Of a DNA stretch of 64,000 nt, positions 27,318 through 37,987 are shown piece by piece. The translations under genes and the position numbers were made by a program. Source of the DNA: Bosea sp. OAE506 (GTDB lineage Bacteria; Pseudomonadota; Alphaproteobacteria; Rhizobiales; Beijerinckiaceae); contig NZ_JBEPOB010000001.1 in NCBI RefSeq assembly GCF_040546595.1, forward strand, positions 4,093,001 through 4,157,000, in the 5' to 3' direction. Numbering within the stretch: the stretch's first letter is position 1; the number at the start of each line of letters is the position of its first letter. Below the pieces are notes generated by a model that saw nothing but the letters and a program-made list of their open reading frames with translations, did not search any database and had not been told where the DNA came from.

Positions 27318-29213
27318 ATGACGAACCCAGCGCCGAACCCGACCTCGATCGCCACCGTCTCGCTGAGCGGCGACCTCGCGGAAAAACTGCAGGCGATCGC
27401 AGCGGCCGGGTTCGACGCGGTCGAGGTGTTCGAGAACGATTTCCTCACCTTCGACGGCGGGCCGCGCGAGGTCGGCCGCATGGTCGCCGATCTCGGCATG
27501 ACAATCTGCGCCTTCCAGCCCTTCCGCGATTTCGAGGGCATGCCGGAGCCGCTACGAGCCCGCGGCTTTGCCCGGGCCGAGCGCAAATTCGCGATCATGA
27601 ACGAGCTCGGCACCGATCTGATGCTGATCTGCTCGAACGTTTCGCCGCAGGCGCTGGGCGGGATCGACCGCGCGGCGGCGGATTTCCACCAGCTCGGCGA
27701 GCTCGCCGCGCGCTTTGGCGTGCGCGTCGGCTATGAGGCGCTGGCCTGGGGCCGGCACGTCAACGATTATCGCGACGCGTGGGAGATCGTGCGCCGGGCG
27801 GAGCATGAGCGGATCGGGCTGATCCTGGATTCCTTCCACACGCTGGCGCGCCAGTCGCCGTTGGGGCCGATCGCCTCGATTCCGGGTGACCGCATCTTCC
27901 TGGTCCAGCTGGCGGATGCGCCGAAGCTCGACATGGACGTCCTGAGCTGGAGCCGGCATTTCCGCTGCTTCCCCGGCCAGGGCGATCTCGCGGTGGCCGA
28001 GTTCATGCGGGCGGTGGCGCAGACCGGCTATGCCGGGCCGCTCTCGCACGAGATCTTCAACGACCAGTTCCGGGCCGGCTCGGCGCGGCGCCTCGCGACC
28101 GACGGCATGCGCTCGCTGATCGCGCTCGCCGACCAGGCACAGCCGCATCTGCCAGCGCGCGCGAAAGTGCTCGATGTCGAGTTCATCGAGTTCGCGCTCG
28201 ATGAGGAGACGGCGGCCGAACTCGCCAAGCTGCTGGCGGCGCTGGGCTTCCGCCATAGCGGCCAGCATGTCAGCAAGGCGGTCTCCCGCTGGAGCCAGGG
28301 CGGCATCAGCCTGCTGCTCAACACCGAGACGGACGGTTTCGCCCAGTCGCATGCGATCATGCATGGGCCAGGCGCCTGCGCGATTGCCTTACGCGTCGAT
28401 GATGTCGAGCAGGCGATGACCCGCGCGCTGGGGCTGAAGATCCAGAGCTTCGAGCAGGCCGTCGGGCCGGGGGAACTGCATATTCCCGCCATCCGCGGCG
28501 TCGGCGGGTCGCTGATCTACTTCACCCAACCCAGCGGCGAACTCGGCCAGATCTGGGAGCGGGATTTCGAGGCTGTGCCACCTACGGCCGGCGCCCCGTC
28601 ACCGGATGTGCTGGCGCGGGTCGACCACATCTCGCAGTCGATGGACTATGAGGAGATGCTGTCCTGGCTCTTGTTCTACTCCTCGCTCTTCGCGCTGGAG
28701 CGGATTCCGCAGCTCGCCATCGCGGATCCGGCGGGGCTGGTGGAGAGCCGGCCGCTGGTCTCGCCCGAGGGCGGGGTGCGTTTCGTGCTCAACGGCTCGC
28801 AGGCGACGCGGACCCTGTCCTCGCGCTTCGTCTCGGAGCATTTCGGCTCGGGCGTGCAGCATATCGCCTTCAGCGCGCCCGACATCTTCGCGGCGGTCCA
28901 GGCGATGCGCGAGGCGGGGCTGTCCTTCCTCGCCATCCCCGAGAACTACTACGAGGACCTCGAAGCGCGGCACGGGCTCGACCCCGCCTTCATCGACGCG
29001 CTGCGCGACCACCACATCCTCTACGACCGCGACGGCGAGGCCGAATTCCTGCAGGTCTATACCCATGTCTTCGCGCAGCGCTTCTTCTTCGAGATCGTCG
29101 AGCGGCGGGGCGGCTATGCCGGTTTCGGCGCGGTCAACGCACCGGTGCGGCTGGCGGCGCAGGCCCGCGAGGCGCGGCCCGTGACAATGCCGCGCTCGCT
29201 GCGGGAGGTCTGA
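27318..29213 (+). CDS. quiC1: 3-dehydroshikimate dehydratase, QuiC1-type two-domain protein
   Basis: 631 residues. The N-terminal sugar-isomerase-like TIM barrel carries metal ligands Glu140, Asp171, Gln197 and Glu245 and a His at 174; this spacing is the same as in the Pseudomonas QuiC1 dehydratase, offset by six. The C-terminal half (about 285-610) is a 4-hydroxyphenylpyruvate-dioxygenase-like VOC domain that keeps the H-H-E metal triad (His437 in VDHIS, His515 in VQHIAF, Glu592 in FFFEIVERRGG). The enzyme converts 3-dehydroshikimate to protocatechuate. Five bases after the oxidoreductase gene, last in the operon. Confidence 0.9.
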   Translation: MTNPAPNPTSIATVSLSGDLAEKLQAIAAAGFDAVEVFENDFLTFDGGPREVGRMVADLGMTICAFQPFRDFEGMPEPLRARGFARAERKFAIMNELGTDLMLICSNVSPQALGGIDRAAADFHQLGELAARFGVRVGYEALAWGRHVNDYRDAWEIVRRAEHERIGLILDSFHTLARQSPLGPIASIPGDRIFLVQLADAPKLDMDVLSWSRHFRCFPGQGDLAVAEFMRAVAQTGYAGPLSHEIFNDQFRAGSARRLATDGMRSLIALADQAQPHLPARAKVLDVEFIEFALDEETAAELAKLLAALGFRHSGQHVSKAVSRWSQGGISLLLNTETDGFAQSHAIMHGPGACAIALRVDDVEQAMTRALGLKIQSFEQAVGPGELHIPAIRGVGGSLIYFTQPSGELGQIWERDFEAVPPTAGAPSPDVLARVDHISQSMDYEEMLSWLLFYSSLFALERIPQLAIADPAGLVESRPLVSPEGGVRFVLNGSQATRTLSSRFVSEHFGSGVQHIAFSAPDIFAAVQAMREAGLSFLAIPENYYEDLEARHGLDPAFIDALRDHHILYDRDGEAEFLQVYTHVFAQRFFFEIVERRGGYAGFGAVNAPVRLAAQAREARPVTMPRSLREV

Positions 29214-29253
29214 GGACGGAGCGCCGGGGGATGCCCCCTGCCGAGGAGTTGCT

Positions 29254-30324
29254 TTACGCCGCTTGGGAGGTCTTCAGCACGACGGCCTCGAAGGCCCGCA
29301 CCAGGGCAGCGTCGAGCTTCGTGCCCATCAGCACCAGCATGGCATAGGCCTGGTCGGGCGCCATCGGCGGCTTGTAGCTGCGTCGCTCGATCAGCGCCGC
29401 ATAGATGTCGCAGATCGTGATCATCCGCACGATATCGCCAATCTCCGCGTCCTTCAGCCCGTCGGGATAGCCCGAGCCGTCGAGATATTCGTGGTGGGAG
29501 CGCACCGCCGCCAGCACCTCCGGCCGCAGGCCGCCCTGCTTCACCAGCATCTCGTAGCCGATCACCGGGTGGCCGCGCATCACCACCTGCTCGGCGGGAT
29601 CGAGCGCGCCGGGCTTGTGCAGGATGGCGAGCGGGATGCGCGCCTTGCCGATGTCGTGGAGGACGGCGGCACGCGTCACCAGCTTGCGGTCCTCCACCGA
29701 AAAGCCAAGCTGATGGCCAAAGCTCGCGGCAAGGCCCGCGACCAGCATGCAGTGCTGATAGGTCAGGTCGTCATAGCTCCAGACGACCTGAAGCAGGTCG
29801 CCGATGTCGCTGGCGCCGGCCGCCTGCTCGATCGCCTCGACCGAAGCCTCGACCGCCCGCAGCGGGACCGGCGCCCCTTTTGCGACCGACCCCAGCATGT
29901 CGGCGAGCGAGGCCGCCGCGGTGGCGAGCTGGGCCCGGGTGAAGGCGACGGTGCCTCTCGCCGGATCGCCGCCCTCCCCTTCGCCGAGAAGCTGCTCGAC
30001 GGTCTTGACCAGTAGCGCGGCCGGGGCATCCGCCGGCAGCACCTCCGTCGCACCGATGGCCCGCGCCTGGATGGCGGTGCGGACCGTCATCTCGCGCAGC
30101 AAACAAAGATAGGGCGCGTTCTTGTCGCGATGGCGGGCCAGCGCCTCGCGCATCGCCTCGACGCTCTCGCGCCGGCCGAGATCGACGTCGCCGATCACGA
30201 TCGCCGGCCGGGGATCGCTCGTTTCTGACTCGGCGCCGAGGATCACGACCGCGCATGGCCCGATCAGCCCGAGCCTGCGCGCCAGATCGGGATGGCCGTC
30301 CGAGCGGTCGGTGATCAGAAGCAT
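29254..30324 (-). CDS. HD-GYP domain protein with degenerate receiver-like N-terminus
   Basis: 356 residues. Residues 1-115 look like a receiver fold with weak phospho-acceptor motifs (GDVDLGR, a CLLREM segment). The C-terminus is a full HD-GYP phosphodiesterase domain: His191, HDIGK at 223-227, His252 in GHPVIGYEM, and HHEYLDGSGYPDG at 277-289 with GYP intact. Expected to hydrolyse cyclic di-GMP in the cytoplasm. Convergent with the QuiC1-type gene; no neighbouring partner kinase or GGDEF gene. Confidence 0.88.
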   Translation of the reverse strand: MLLITDRSDGHPDLARRLGLIGPCAVVILGAESETSDPRPAIVIGDVDLGRRESVEAMREALARHRDKNAPYLCLLREMTVRTAIQARAIGATEVLPADAPAALLVKTVEQLLGEGEGGDPARGTVAFTRAQLATAAASLADMLGSVAKGAPVPLRAVEASVEAIEQAAGASDIGDLLQVVWSYDDLTYQHCMLVAGLAASFGHQLGFSVEDRKLVTRAAVLHDIGKARIPLAILHKPGALDPAEQVVMRGHPVIGYEMLVKQGGLRPEVLAAVRSHHEYLDGSGYPDGLKDAEIGDIVRMITICDIYAALIERRSYKPPMAPDQAYAMLVLMGTKLDAALVRAFEAVVLKTSQAA

Positions 30325-30405
30325 CCGGAAACAATTCCGAGGCGGTACATCCTCTCAACCAATCACGCGAAGCGTAAATTTGCCGTTGTTGCGGTTGCCC
30401 AAACG

Positions 30406-32112
30406 TTAGGCAGCGCGGGAGGCATCCGCGTCTTCGACCAGCCGCCGCGCGATCACTTGCGCCTGGATTTCGGCGGCCCCCTCGAAGATGTTCAGGATGC
30501 GGGCGTCGCAGAGCACGCGGCTGATGGCGTATTCGAGCGCAAAGCCGTTGCCGCCATGGATCTGCAGCGCATTGTCGGCGGCGGCCCAGGCGACGCGGGC
30601 TCCGAGCAGCTTGGCCATGCCGGCCTCGAGATCGCAGCGGCGCTCGGCATCCTTCTCGCGGGCGGCGAAATAGGTGAGCTGGCGGGCGATCAGGATTTCG
30701 GCCGCCATCATCGCCAGCTTGTCGGCGACGCGCGGGAAGGCGATCAGCTTCTTGCCGAACTGGACGCGCTCGCGGGCATAGCGCAAGCCGAGATCGAAGG
30801 CCGATTGGGCGACGCCGACGGCACGTGCCGCCGTCTGGATGCGGGCGGCCTCGAAGGTCTGCATCAGCTGCTTGAAGCCCTGGCCCTCGACGCCGCCGAG
30901 CAGGTTCTCGCCCTTGACGGTGAAGCCGTCGAAGGCAAGTTCGTATTCCTTCATGCCGCGATAGCCGAGAACCTCGATCTCGCCGCCGGTGAGCCCCGCG
31001 ACCGGGAACGGATCTTCGTCCGTGCCACGCGGCTTCTCGGCGATCAGCATGGAGAGGCCCTTGTAGCCGCTCTCCGTGGGGTCGGTGCGCACGAGCAGCG
31101 TCATGATATCGGCGCGGACGGGATGGGTAATCCAGGTCTTGTTGCCGGAGACCTTCCAGACGTCACCGTCCTTCACGGCCCGGGTGCGCAGGCTGGCGAG
31201 GTCGGAGCCGGTGTTGGGCTCGGTGAAGACGGCGGTGGGCAGGACCTCGCCGGAGGCCAGCTTCGGCAGCCATTGCTCCTTCTGCTCGGCCGTGCCGCCG
31301 CAGAGGATGAGTTCGGCAGCGATCTCCGATCGGGTGCCGAGTGAGCCGACGCCGATATAGGCGCGCGACAGCTCCTCCGAGACGACGCACATCGAGACCT
31401 TGGTCAGGCCCATGCCGCCGAATTCCTCGGGGATCGTCAGCCCGAAGACGCCGAGCTCGGCCATCTTCTCGACGACCTCCATCGGGATGTAGTCGTTCTT
31501 CAGGTGCCACTCATGGGCGTGGGGCGTCACCTCCGCGGCGCAGAAGCGGCGCATCTCGGAGCGGATCGCCTCGAGCGTCTCGTCGAGGCCGGGATCGCCG
31601 ACGCCGGCGGCGCCGTCGTCCTGGCTGAACAGGTCGACGAGGCGGGCGCGGTTCTCGGGCGTGTTGCCCTGCGCGATCAGGGCCCGGGCGGCCGGCGTGT
31701 CAGCAGCGGCGATCGCCTTCTCGGAGAGGCCGAGCGCGGCAAGCCTGATGATCTCGCCCTGGCTCATCGGGATGCCGCCGAAGATCTGCGCGGCATATTC
31801 GCCGGCGCCAATGCGGATCGCGTAATCCTCGATCGCGCCATAACGGTTCTCGGATGCGAGGCGCTCGCCATAGGCCTTCATCTCGCGCAGCGACATCACA
31901 TAGGTCGCGAGCCAGGCGAGGCCATGGGCGGCGTGCTGCTGCGCTTCGAGCCGGGCGGAGGAGATCTTGCCCTCCACCGTCACCTTCGCGCGCACGGCGG
32001 CGACGGCATTCTGCAGCAGGGTCTCGAAGCCGGGCAGCGCGGCGGCGATCAGCGCCGTGGCGCTCTCGGGGGCCGGCTCGGCGACATGGATGGCGGCGGC
32101 TTGTGCGCTCAT
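30406..32112 (-). CDS. mcd: Acyl-CoA dehydrogenase, probable (2S)-methylsuccinyl-CoA dehydrogenase
   Basis: 568 residues, about 170 longer than ordinary acyl-CoA dehydrogenases. The N-terminal extension (AAHGLAWLATYVMSLREM, GEYAAQIFGGIPMSQGEI) matches the extension typical of Mcd, which forms mesaconyl-CoA in the ethylmalonyl-CoA pathway. The core has FTEPNTGSDLASL, KTWITH, RVQFGKKL, QIHGGNGF and candidate base Glu in IFEGAAEIQ. The presence of ccr 1.8 kb upstream on the same strand supports this. The ATG at 32112 has GGGAGAG at good distance; the extension to 32181 is rejected. Confidence 0.85.
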   Translation of the reverse strand: MSAQAAAIHVAEPAPESATALIAAALPGFETLLQNAVAAVRAKVTVEGKISSARLEAQQHAAHGLAWLATYVMSLREMKAYGERLASENRYGAIEDYAIRIGAGEYAAQIFGGIPMSQGEIIRLAALGLSEKAIAAADTPAARALIAQGNTPENRARLVDLFSQDDGAAGVGDPGLDETLEAIRSEMRRFCAAEVTPHAHEWHLKNDYIPMEVVEKMAELGVFGLTIPEEFGGMGLTKVSMCVVSEELSRAYIGVGSLGTRSEIAAELILCGGTAEQKEQWLPKLASGEVLPTAVFTEPNTGSDLASLRTRAVKDGDVWKVSGNKTWITHPVRADIMTLLVRTDPTESGYKGLSMLIAEKPRGTDEDPFPVAGLTGGEIEVLGYRGMKEYELAFDGFTVKGENLLGGVEGQGFKQLMQTFEAARIQTAARAVGVAQSAFDLGLRYARERVQFGKKLIAFPRVADKLAMMAAEILIARQLTYFAAREKDAERRCDLEAGMAKLLGARVAWAAADNALQIHGGNGFALEYAISRVLCDARILNIFEGAAEIQAQVIARRLVEDADASRAA

Positions 32113-32170
32113 AGTTGCTCTCCCTTGTGCGTCGCAGCATAGGGCGCGATTTGAAAAGCCGGAATGCCCC

Positions 32171-32181
32171 TTTCGGCGCAA
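32171..32181 (-). promoter_or_regulatory. TTGCGCCG motif upstream of mcd
   Basis: Minus-strand TTGCGCCGAAA about 60 bases before mcd. The same core TTGCGCCG, there as the dyad TTGC-GCC-GCAA, lies upstream of ccr. It could be a shared regulator site for ethylmalonyl-CoA genes; two occurrences only. Confidence 0.25.
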
Positions 32182-32232
32182 GAATGCCGCATGTCCCAGG
32201 ACCGCCGCATGGTGCGGCCCTGCGCCGACACG

Positions 32233-33117
32233 CTATTTGCGGCTGGCCAGCGCGACCCCGATGATGGTGAGCGCCATGCCGGCGATCTGGATGGGCGTCA
32301 GCGTTTCGCCGAACAGAATCCAGGCCTCGACGGCCACCAGAGCCGGCACGAGATAGAGGAAGGTCGCGATGCGCGAGACTTCGCCGCGGCGCAGGATCAG
32401 CAGATAGAGCCCGATTCCGCCGAGCGACAGGGCCAGCACCGACCAGCCCAGGACGAGCGCCATGGTCAGGTTCCACTCGATCCGCATCGGCTCGAGCGCG
32501 AAGGCCAGCGGCAGCGTGAAGACGACGGCCGCGGCATACTGGATCGTCGTGACGGTGCGCAGATCGCCGGAGACGATGCGCGCCTTCTGGAAGAAGGAGC
32601 CGAAGGTCACCGCAACCATGCCGACGATGTTGACCGCGACGGGGATCAGGATGCCCCAGAGGGCGGCGGGATCGACGCCGACCAGCTTTGGCTCCAGGAC
32701 CAGTGCGATTCCGACAAAACCGAAGGCGATGCCGGCCCAGCGGATGAGGGAGATGCGCTCGCCGACCAGGGCCGGCGCCAGCAGCGCGGTCAGGATAGGC
32801 TGGAGGCCCGCGATCAGGCCCGAAATGCCGGCCGGCAGGCCGTGGCGCACCGCCCACCAGACGCCGCAGAGATAGATCGCGTGCAGCAGCACGCCCGAGA
32901 TCGCGCAGTCGAGCCAGGCGCGCGGCGTCGCCGGCCAGGGCGCTCCGACCGCCAGCGACAGGGCCGCCAGCAACACGCCCGCCGTGGCGAAGCGCACCGC
33001 GAGGAAGGTCAGCGGGTCGGCGTATTGCGCCGAATAGCCCGCGACGATCCACCCCGACGACCAGAGGAAGGTGAAAACGAGCGGGACGATGCGCAGGAAC
33101 AGGGGCGAGGACAGCAT
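32233..33117 (-). CDS. EamA/DMT-family transporter
   Basis: 294 residues with ten hydrophobic helices in two EamA repeats (FTFLWSSGWIVAGY to LLAPALVGERIS, then ILIPVAVNIVGMVAVTFGSFFQKA to FGETLTPIQIAGMALTIIGVAL). The repeat-ending G-E-x-[LI] motif is present in both halves. Drug/metabolite exporters of this type move small metabolites; substrate unknown. The ATG at 33117 gives a start just before the first helix; the ~130-residue upstream extension is Arg/Ser-rich shadow sequence. Lies between ccr/GST and mcd on the same strand. Confidence 0.88.
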   Translation of the reverse strand: MLSSPLFLRIVPLVFTFLWSSGWIVAGYSAQYADPLTFLAVRFATAGVLLAALSLAVGAPWPATPRAWLDCAISGVLLHAIYLCGVWWAVRHGLPAGISGLIAGLQPILTALLAPALVGERISLIRWAGIAFGFVGIALVLEPKLVGVDPAALWGILIPVAVNIVGMVAVTFGSFFQKARIVSGDLRTVTTIQYAAAVVFTLPLAFALEPMRIEWNLTMALVLGWSVLALSLGGIGLYLLILRRGEVSRIATFLYLVPALVAVEAWILFGETLTPIQIAGMALTIIGVALASRK

Positions 33118-33223
33118 GGGACGCCTTTGCGAGCGCGATGCTCTACAGCCCTTCCCCGCAGCGCGACAGCGCGCCGGCGCCGCGGCGCCATGTTCGGGCC
33201 GCGCGCGGCGCGATCGGCGCGCC

Positions 33224-33883
33224 TCAGTCCCGATCCGGGGCGCCGAGCGGGAAGAGGTGGCGATAGGGCCGTGCCGCCTCGACGGCGCGCGCAACGGCAG
33301 GGCGCGCGAGCAGCCTAGCGCGATAGGCGCGCGTCGTCGGGAAGGCCGCGTCGATCTCGTGGACCCAATCGGCATAGAACAGCGCGGGTGCCGCGGCGCA
33401 GTCGGCCATCGAGAAGTCGCCGTCACAGGCCCAGTCTCGTCCGGCAAGCTGGCCCTCGAGCCATTGATAGGCAGTGTCCAGCAGCGCCCGCGCCTCGGCG
33501 ATGCCGAGCGCATCCCGGTCCTCCGGCGCCCGGATCCGGTCGAAGACGATCCGCATCATCGGTGTCATCACGTAATTGTCGAAGAAGCGGTCCATCGCCC
33601 GCACCGGGAGCGCCTCCCGCGGCTGGCGGGGCAGCAGCGGGCGCGGGCCGGGGTAATGCAGTTCGAGATGCTCGATGATGATGCTGGATTCGACGATCGT
33701 CTCGGCCCCGTCGACCAGCACCGGGAAGCGCTTCACCGGCCAGAGCGCGGCGAATTCCTCGCCGTTCTGCGGATTTTCGCTGCTGAGCAGGCGCAGTGTA
33801 AAGGGCGTCTGGTTCTCGTCGAGGGCGATCAGCACCTTCTGCGAATAGGAGGAGAAGGGATGGGCAAAGAGCTGGAGCGACAT
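33224..33883 (-). CDS. Glutathione S-transferase family protein
   Basis: 219 residues: a thioredoxin-like N-terminal domain (MSLQLFAHPFSSYSQKVLIALDE, FPVLVDGAETIVESSIIIEHLE with the cis-Pro and ESS glutathione-binding motif) and a helical C-terminal domain. Ser in the FSSYSQK segment is the likely catalytic residue. Genes of this class are often small detoxification enzymes. It lies between ccr and the DMT transporter, same strand, about 80 bp from ccr. Confidence 0.88.
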   Translation of the reverse strand: MSLQLFAHPFSSYSQKVLIALDENQTPFTLRLLSSENPQNGEEFAALWPVKRFPVLVDGAETIVESSIIIEHLELHYPGPRPLLPRQPREALPVRAMDRFFDNYVMTPMMRIVFDRIRAPEDRDALGIAEARALLDTAYQWLEGQLAGRDWACDGDFSMADCAAAPALFYADWVHEIDAAFPTTRAYRARLLARPAVARAVEAARPYRHLFPLGAPDRD

Positions 33884-33960
33884 GGGACCCCTCGTTCGGC
33901 GATTTACTTTACCGAACGTTTAAGTTTTATCGCTCCAGCGCGCAAGCCCGCGTGAGCGCC

Positions 33961-35232
<1,272 letters not shown>

Positions 35233-35329
35233 GGTCGTCTCTCCCCTGCTGTCCGCCCGCCGGCCGTCGGGCCGAGGGTGGTTGGAGCGATCATGCATCA
35301 TATGCTGCGTCGCGCCATCAGCCGATCGA

Positions 35330-35349
35330 ACTATATTGCGCCGCAAAAT
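35330..35349 (-). promoter_or_regulatory. Candidate ccr promoter region with TTGC-GCC-GCAA dyad
   Basis: On the minus strand a TATAGT (35335-35330) could be a -10 box about 95 bases before the ccr ATG. Directly upstream of it is the dyad TTGC-N3-GCAA (35336-35346), in the -10 to -35 interval, where a regulator could act. No good -35 hexamer is visible, which would suit an activated promoter. Confidence 0.3.
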
Positions 35350-35447
35350 GCACGGACGGCAGATCATGGCGCCGGAGCGCCGTGCCGGATCGCAGCATCC
35401 CCTTAACCGCTGGGCGCTATGGTGTTTCGACTTGCGGAGACCGCCCG

Positions 35448-35756
35448 ATGCGCGCGCTGATCCAGATGCTCGGCCTGCCCGACATGCCCACCCCGACGCT
35501 CGTCATCTTCCTGGCGGTGGTGGCGGTCGCGCTGCTGCTGTTCGGCTGGCTCTCCGACCTGCTGTTGCGCGACGGCGGCTTCGGCATCGCCCTCAACGGC
35601 TCGATCGGATTGACGGGCGCGATCCTCGGGACGCTCGCCTGGCGCAAGCTCGGCTATACGATCGGCACCAATCCGGCGCTGACGACCTCCGTCATCGCGC
35701 TGCTGGCGAGCCTCGGCCTGCTGATCCTGCTGACGACGATCCGGCGCTGGCTCTGA
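35448..35756 (+). CDS. Small membrane protein, function unknown
   Basis: 102 residues with three hydrophobic segments (LVIFLAVVAVALLLFGWLSD; GIALNGSIGLTGAILGTLAW; LTTSVIALLASLGLLILLTT). The glycine-rich second segment resembles small GlsB/YeaQ-like membrane proteins, but the match is weak. The ATG at 35448 follows GCGGAGACC; an upstream in-frame start (35382) lacks support. Divergent from ccr and convergent with ubiG, eleven bases away. Confidence 0.7.
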   Translation: MRALIQMLGLPDMPTPTLVIFLAVVAVALLLFGWLSDLLLRDGGFGIALNGSIGLTGAILGTLAWRKLGYTIGTNPALTTSVIALLASLGLLILLTTIRRWL

Positions 35757-35766
35757 GCGGCCGGCG

Positions 35767-36537
35767 TCAGGCGCGCCGGTAGGCGACGGTCATGTAGTTG
35801 ACGTCGGTGTCCCGCGAGGCCGACCAGCGGTCGGTCAGCGGGTTGTAGGTCACGCCCGTGGTCTCGCCGAGGTCGAGGCCGTTGCGCGCGATCGCGTCGC
35901 CGAGTTCCTCGGGCTTCACGAACTTTTCCCAGTCATGGGTGCCGCGGGGCAGCCAACGCAGGACATATTCGGCCCCGACGATGGCGAGCGCGTAGGATTT
36001 CAGCGTGCGGTTCAGCGTCGCCATCACCAGCAGGCCGCCCGGCTTGACCGCCGCACAGCAGGCCGCGACGAAGGCGTCGACATCGGCAACGTGCTCGACG
36101 ACCTCCATCGCAAGCACGATGTCATAGCGCGCGCCGTCGGCGACCAGCGCCTCGATCGTCTCCTGGCGATAATCGACCGGCAGGCCCGATGCTTCGGCGT
36201 GGGCGCGAGCGACAGCGACATTGGTCGGCGCGGGATCGAGCCCCGTCACCTGCGCGCCCAGCCGGGCCAGCGGCTCGCTGAGGACGCCGCCGCCGCAGCC
36301 GATGTCGACCAGGCTCAGCCCCTCGAGCGAGCGGATCGTCTTCGGATCGCGGCCAAAACGGTCACAGGCGAGGTCGCGGATGAAGGCGAGGCGGACGGGG
36401 TTGAACTTGTGCAGCACCGCCATGGGTCCCTTCGGGTCCCACCAGGTGCGGGCGATGCCCTCGAAGCGCGCCACCTCGGCGGCGTCGATCGTGGAGCCGT
36501 CCCGCGTCGTGCCTCCGGTCCGTGCGGTCGCCGCCAT
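35767..36537 (-). CDS. ubiG: Ubiquinone biosynthesis O-methyltransferase UbiG
   Basis: 256 residues, the normal UbiG length. SAM-binding motif I is [15 protein letters not shown], followed by [15 protein letters not shown], the acidic VVEHV segment and the UbiG-typical [19 protein letters not shown] and [17 protein letters not shown], a membrane-touching region. It catalyses both O-methylations in ubiquinone synthesis. Divergent from lysC with about 150 bp between them, the common Hyphomicrobiales arrangement. Confidence 0.96.
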   Translation of the reverse strand: MAATARTGGTTRDGSTIDAAEVARFEGIARTWWDPKGPMAVLHKFNPVRLAFIRDLACDRFGRDPKTIRSLEGLSLVDIGCGGGVLSEPLARLGAQVTGLDPAPTNVAVARAHAEASGLPVDYRQETIEALVADGARYDIVLAMEVVEHVADVDAFVAACCAAVKPGGLLVMATLNRTLKSYALAIVGAEYVLRWLPRGTHDWEKFVKPEELGDAIARNGLDLGETTGVTYNPLTDRWSASRDTDVNYMTVAYRRA

Positions 36538-36686
36538 CGTCCTGTTCCCTTCGCCGCCCGCCGGGCCTTCGTCGCATTGACAGGCCCGCCGCTCCCCGTC
36601 ATCTACACGCGCCCTGCGCCCGGCGCGAGGGTGACCTTTCGTCCCGCCCGGCGGGACATCCCGTCTTCGAGAGCCTTTGGACCGCC

Positions 36687-37925
36687 ATGGCCCGTCTGGT
36701 GATGAAATTCGGCGGCACGTCCGTCGCCACGGTGGAGCGGATCAAGAACGCGGCCCGGCACGTCAAACGCGAGTTCGATGCCGGCCACGAGGTCGCGGTC
36801 GTCGTCTCCGCCATGTCCGGCAAGACCAACGAGCTGGTCGCCTGGTGCAAGGAGGCGGCCCCCCTCTACGACCGCGCCGAATACGATGTCGTCGTGGCCT
36901 CGGGCGAGCAGGTGACCTCTGGCCTGATGGCGCTCGTGCTGCAGGAAATGGGGCTCCCGGCCCGCTCCTGGCAGGGCTGGCAGATCCCGATCTACGGCTC
37001 CGACGCGCATGGCTCGTCCCGCATCGAGAGCGTCGACGGGGCCGGCATCATCGTCGGCTTCGACCGCAACCGCGAGATCGCCGTCTGCTCCGGCTTCCAG
37101 GGCATGCATGGCGCCAGCAACCGCATCGTCACCCTCGGGCGCGGCGGCTCCGACACCTCGGCGGTCGCGATCGCGGCAGGCCTGAAGGCGGATCGCTGCG
37201 ACATCTACACCGATGTCGACGGGGTCTACACCACCGATCCCCGCGTCGTGCCCAAGGCACGGCGCATGGACAGGGTCTCCTTCGAGGAGATGCTGGAGAT
37301 GGCTTCGCTCGGCTCGAAGGTCCTCCAGGTCCGCTCGGTCGAGATCGCGATGGTGCATCGCGTGCCGACCTATGTGCGCTCCTCCTTCGACGACCCCACC
37401 AATCCCAATCCAGGCACCCTCATCTGCGACGAGGACGACATCGTGGAACAGCAGATCGTCACCGGCATCGCCTTCTCGCGCGACGAAGCCCAGATCACGC
37501 TCCGGCGCGTGGCCGACAAGCCGGGCGTGGCAGCGGCCATCTTCGGCCCGCTGGCGGACGCCAACATCAATGTCGACATGATCATCCAGGTCGTCTCCGA
37601 CGACCAGGCGACGACCGACATCACCTTCACGGTGCCCACCGCCGACTACGAGCGCGCCAAGACGCTGCTGGAGAGCCTGCACGGGCAGATCCACTACCAG
37701 GCGCTGCAGGGCGCGACCGACGTGGTCAAGGTCTCGGCCATCGGCGTGGGCATGCGCAGCCATGCCGGCGTCGCGGCCCGCGCCTTTCGGGCGCTGTCGG
37801 AAAAGGGCATCAACATCCGCGCCATCACCACCTCCGAGATCAAGTTCTCGGTGCTGATCGACGCCGCCTATACCGAGCTCGCGGTGCGCACGCTGCACTC
37901 GCTTTACGGGCTCGACGCGGCTTAA
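36687..37925 (+). CDS. lysC: Aspartate kinase
   Basis: 412 residues: an amino-acid kinase domain (VMKFGGTSV at residues 5-13, [38 protein letters not shown]) followed by two ACT domains ([25 protein letters not shown] and [25 protein letters not shown]). Catalyses aspartate phosphorylation at the head of lysine, threonine and methionine synthesis, with ACT-mediated feedback. In many Hyphomicrobiales lysC is followed by ptsP; here a chemotaxis transducer follows instead. Confidence 0.96.
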   Translation: MARLVMKFGGTSVATVERIKNAARHVKREFDAGHEVAVVVSAMSGKTNELVAWCKEAAPLYDRAEYDVVVASGEQVTSGLMALVLQEMGLPARSWQGWQIPIYGSDAHGSSRIESVDGAGIIVGFDRNREIAVCSGFQGMHGASNRIVTLGRGGSDTSAVAIAAGLKADRCDIYTDVDGVYTTDPRVVPKARRMDRVSFEEMLEMASLGSKVLQVRSVEIAMVHRVPTYVRSSFDDPTNPNPGTLICDEDDIVEQQIVTGIAFSRDEAQITLRRVADKPGVAAAIFGPLADANINVDMIIQVVSDDQATTDITFTVPTADYERAKTLLESLHGQIHYQALQGATDVVKVSAIGVGMRSHAGVAARAFRALSEKGINIRAITTSEIKFSVLIDAAYTELAVRTLHSLYGLDAA

Positions 37926-37987
37926 GAAGCCGCTGAAGACGGCGCGAAAATGCTCTTAATTTCGCGCCGGCTTTGTTTAAGGGGTTC

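Noticed and set aside
36538..36686. Lysine riboswitch before lysC
   Set aside because: The 150-bp gap is too short and lacks the lysine-aptamer conserved blocks.
36603..37898. 431-codon open frame antisense to lysC
   Set aside because: His/Asp/Gly-rich shadow frame fully inside a clear aspartate kinase gene.
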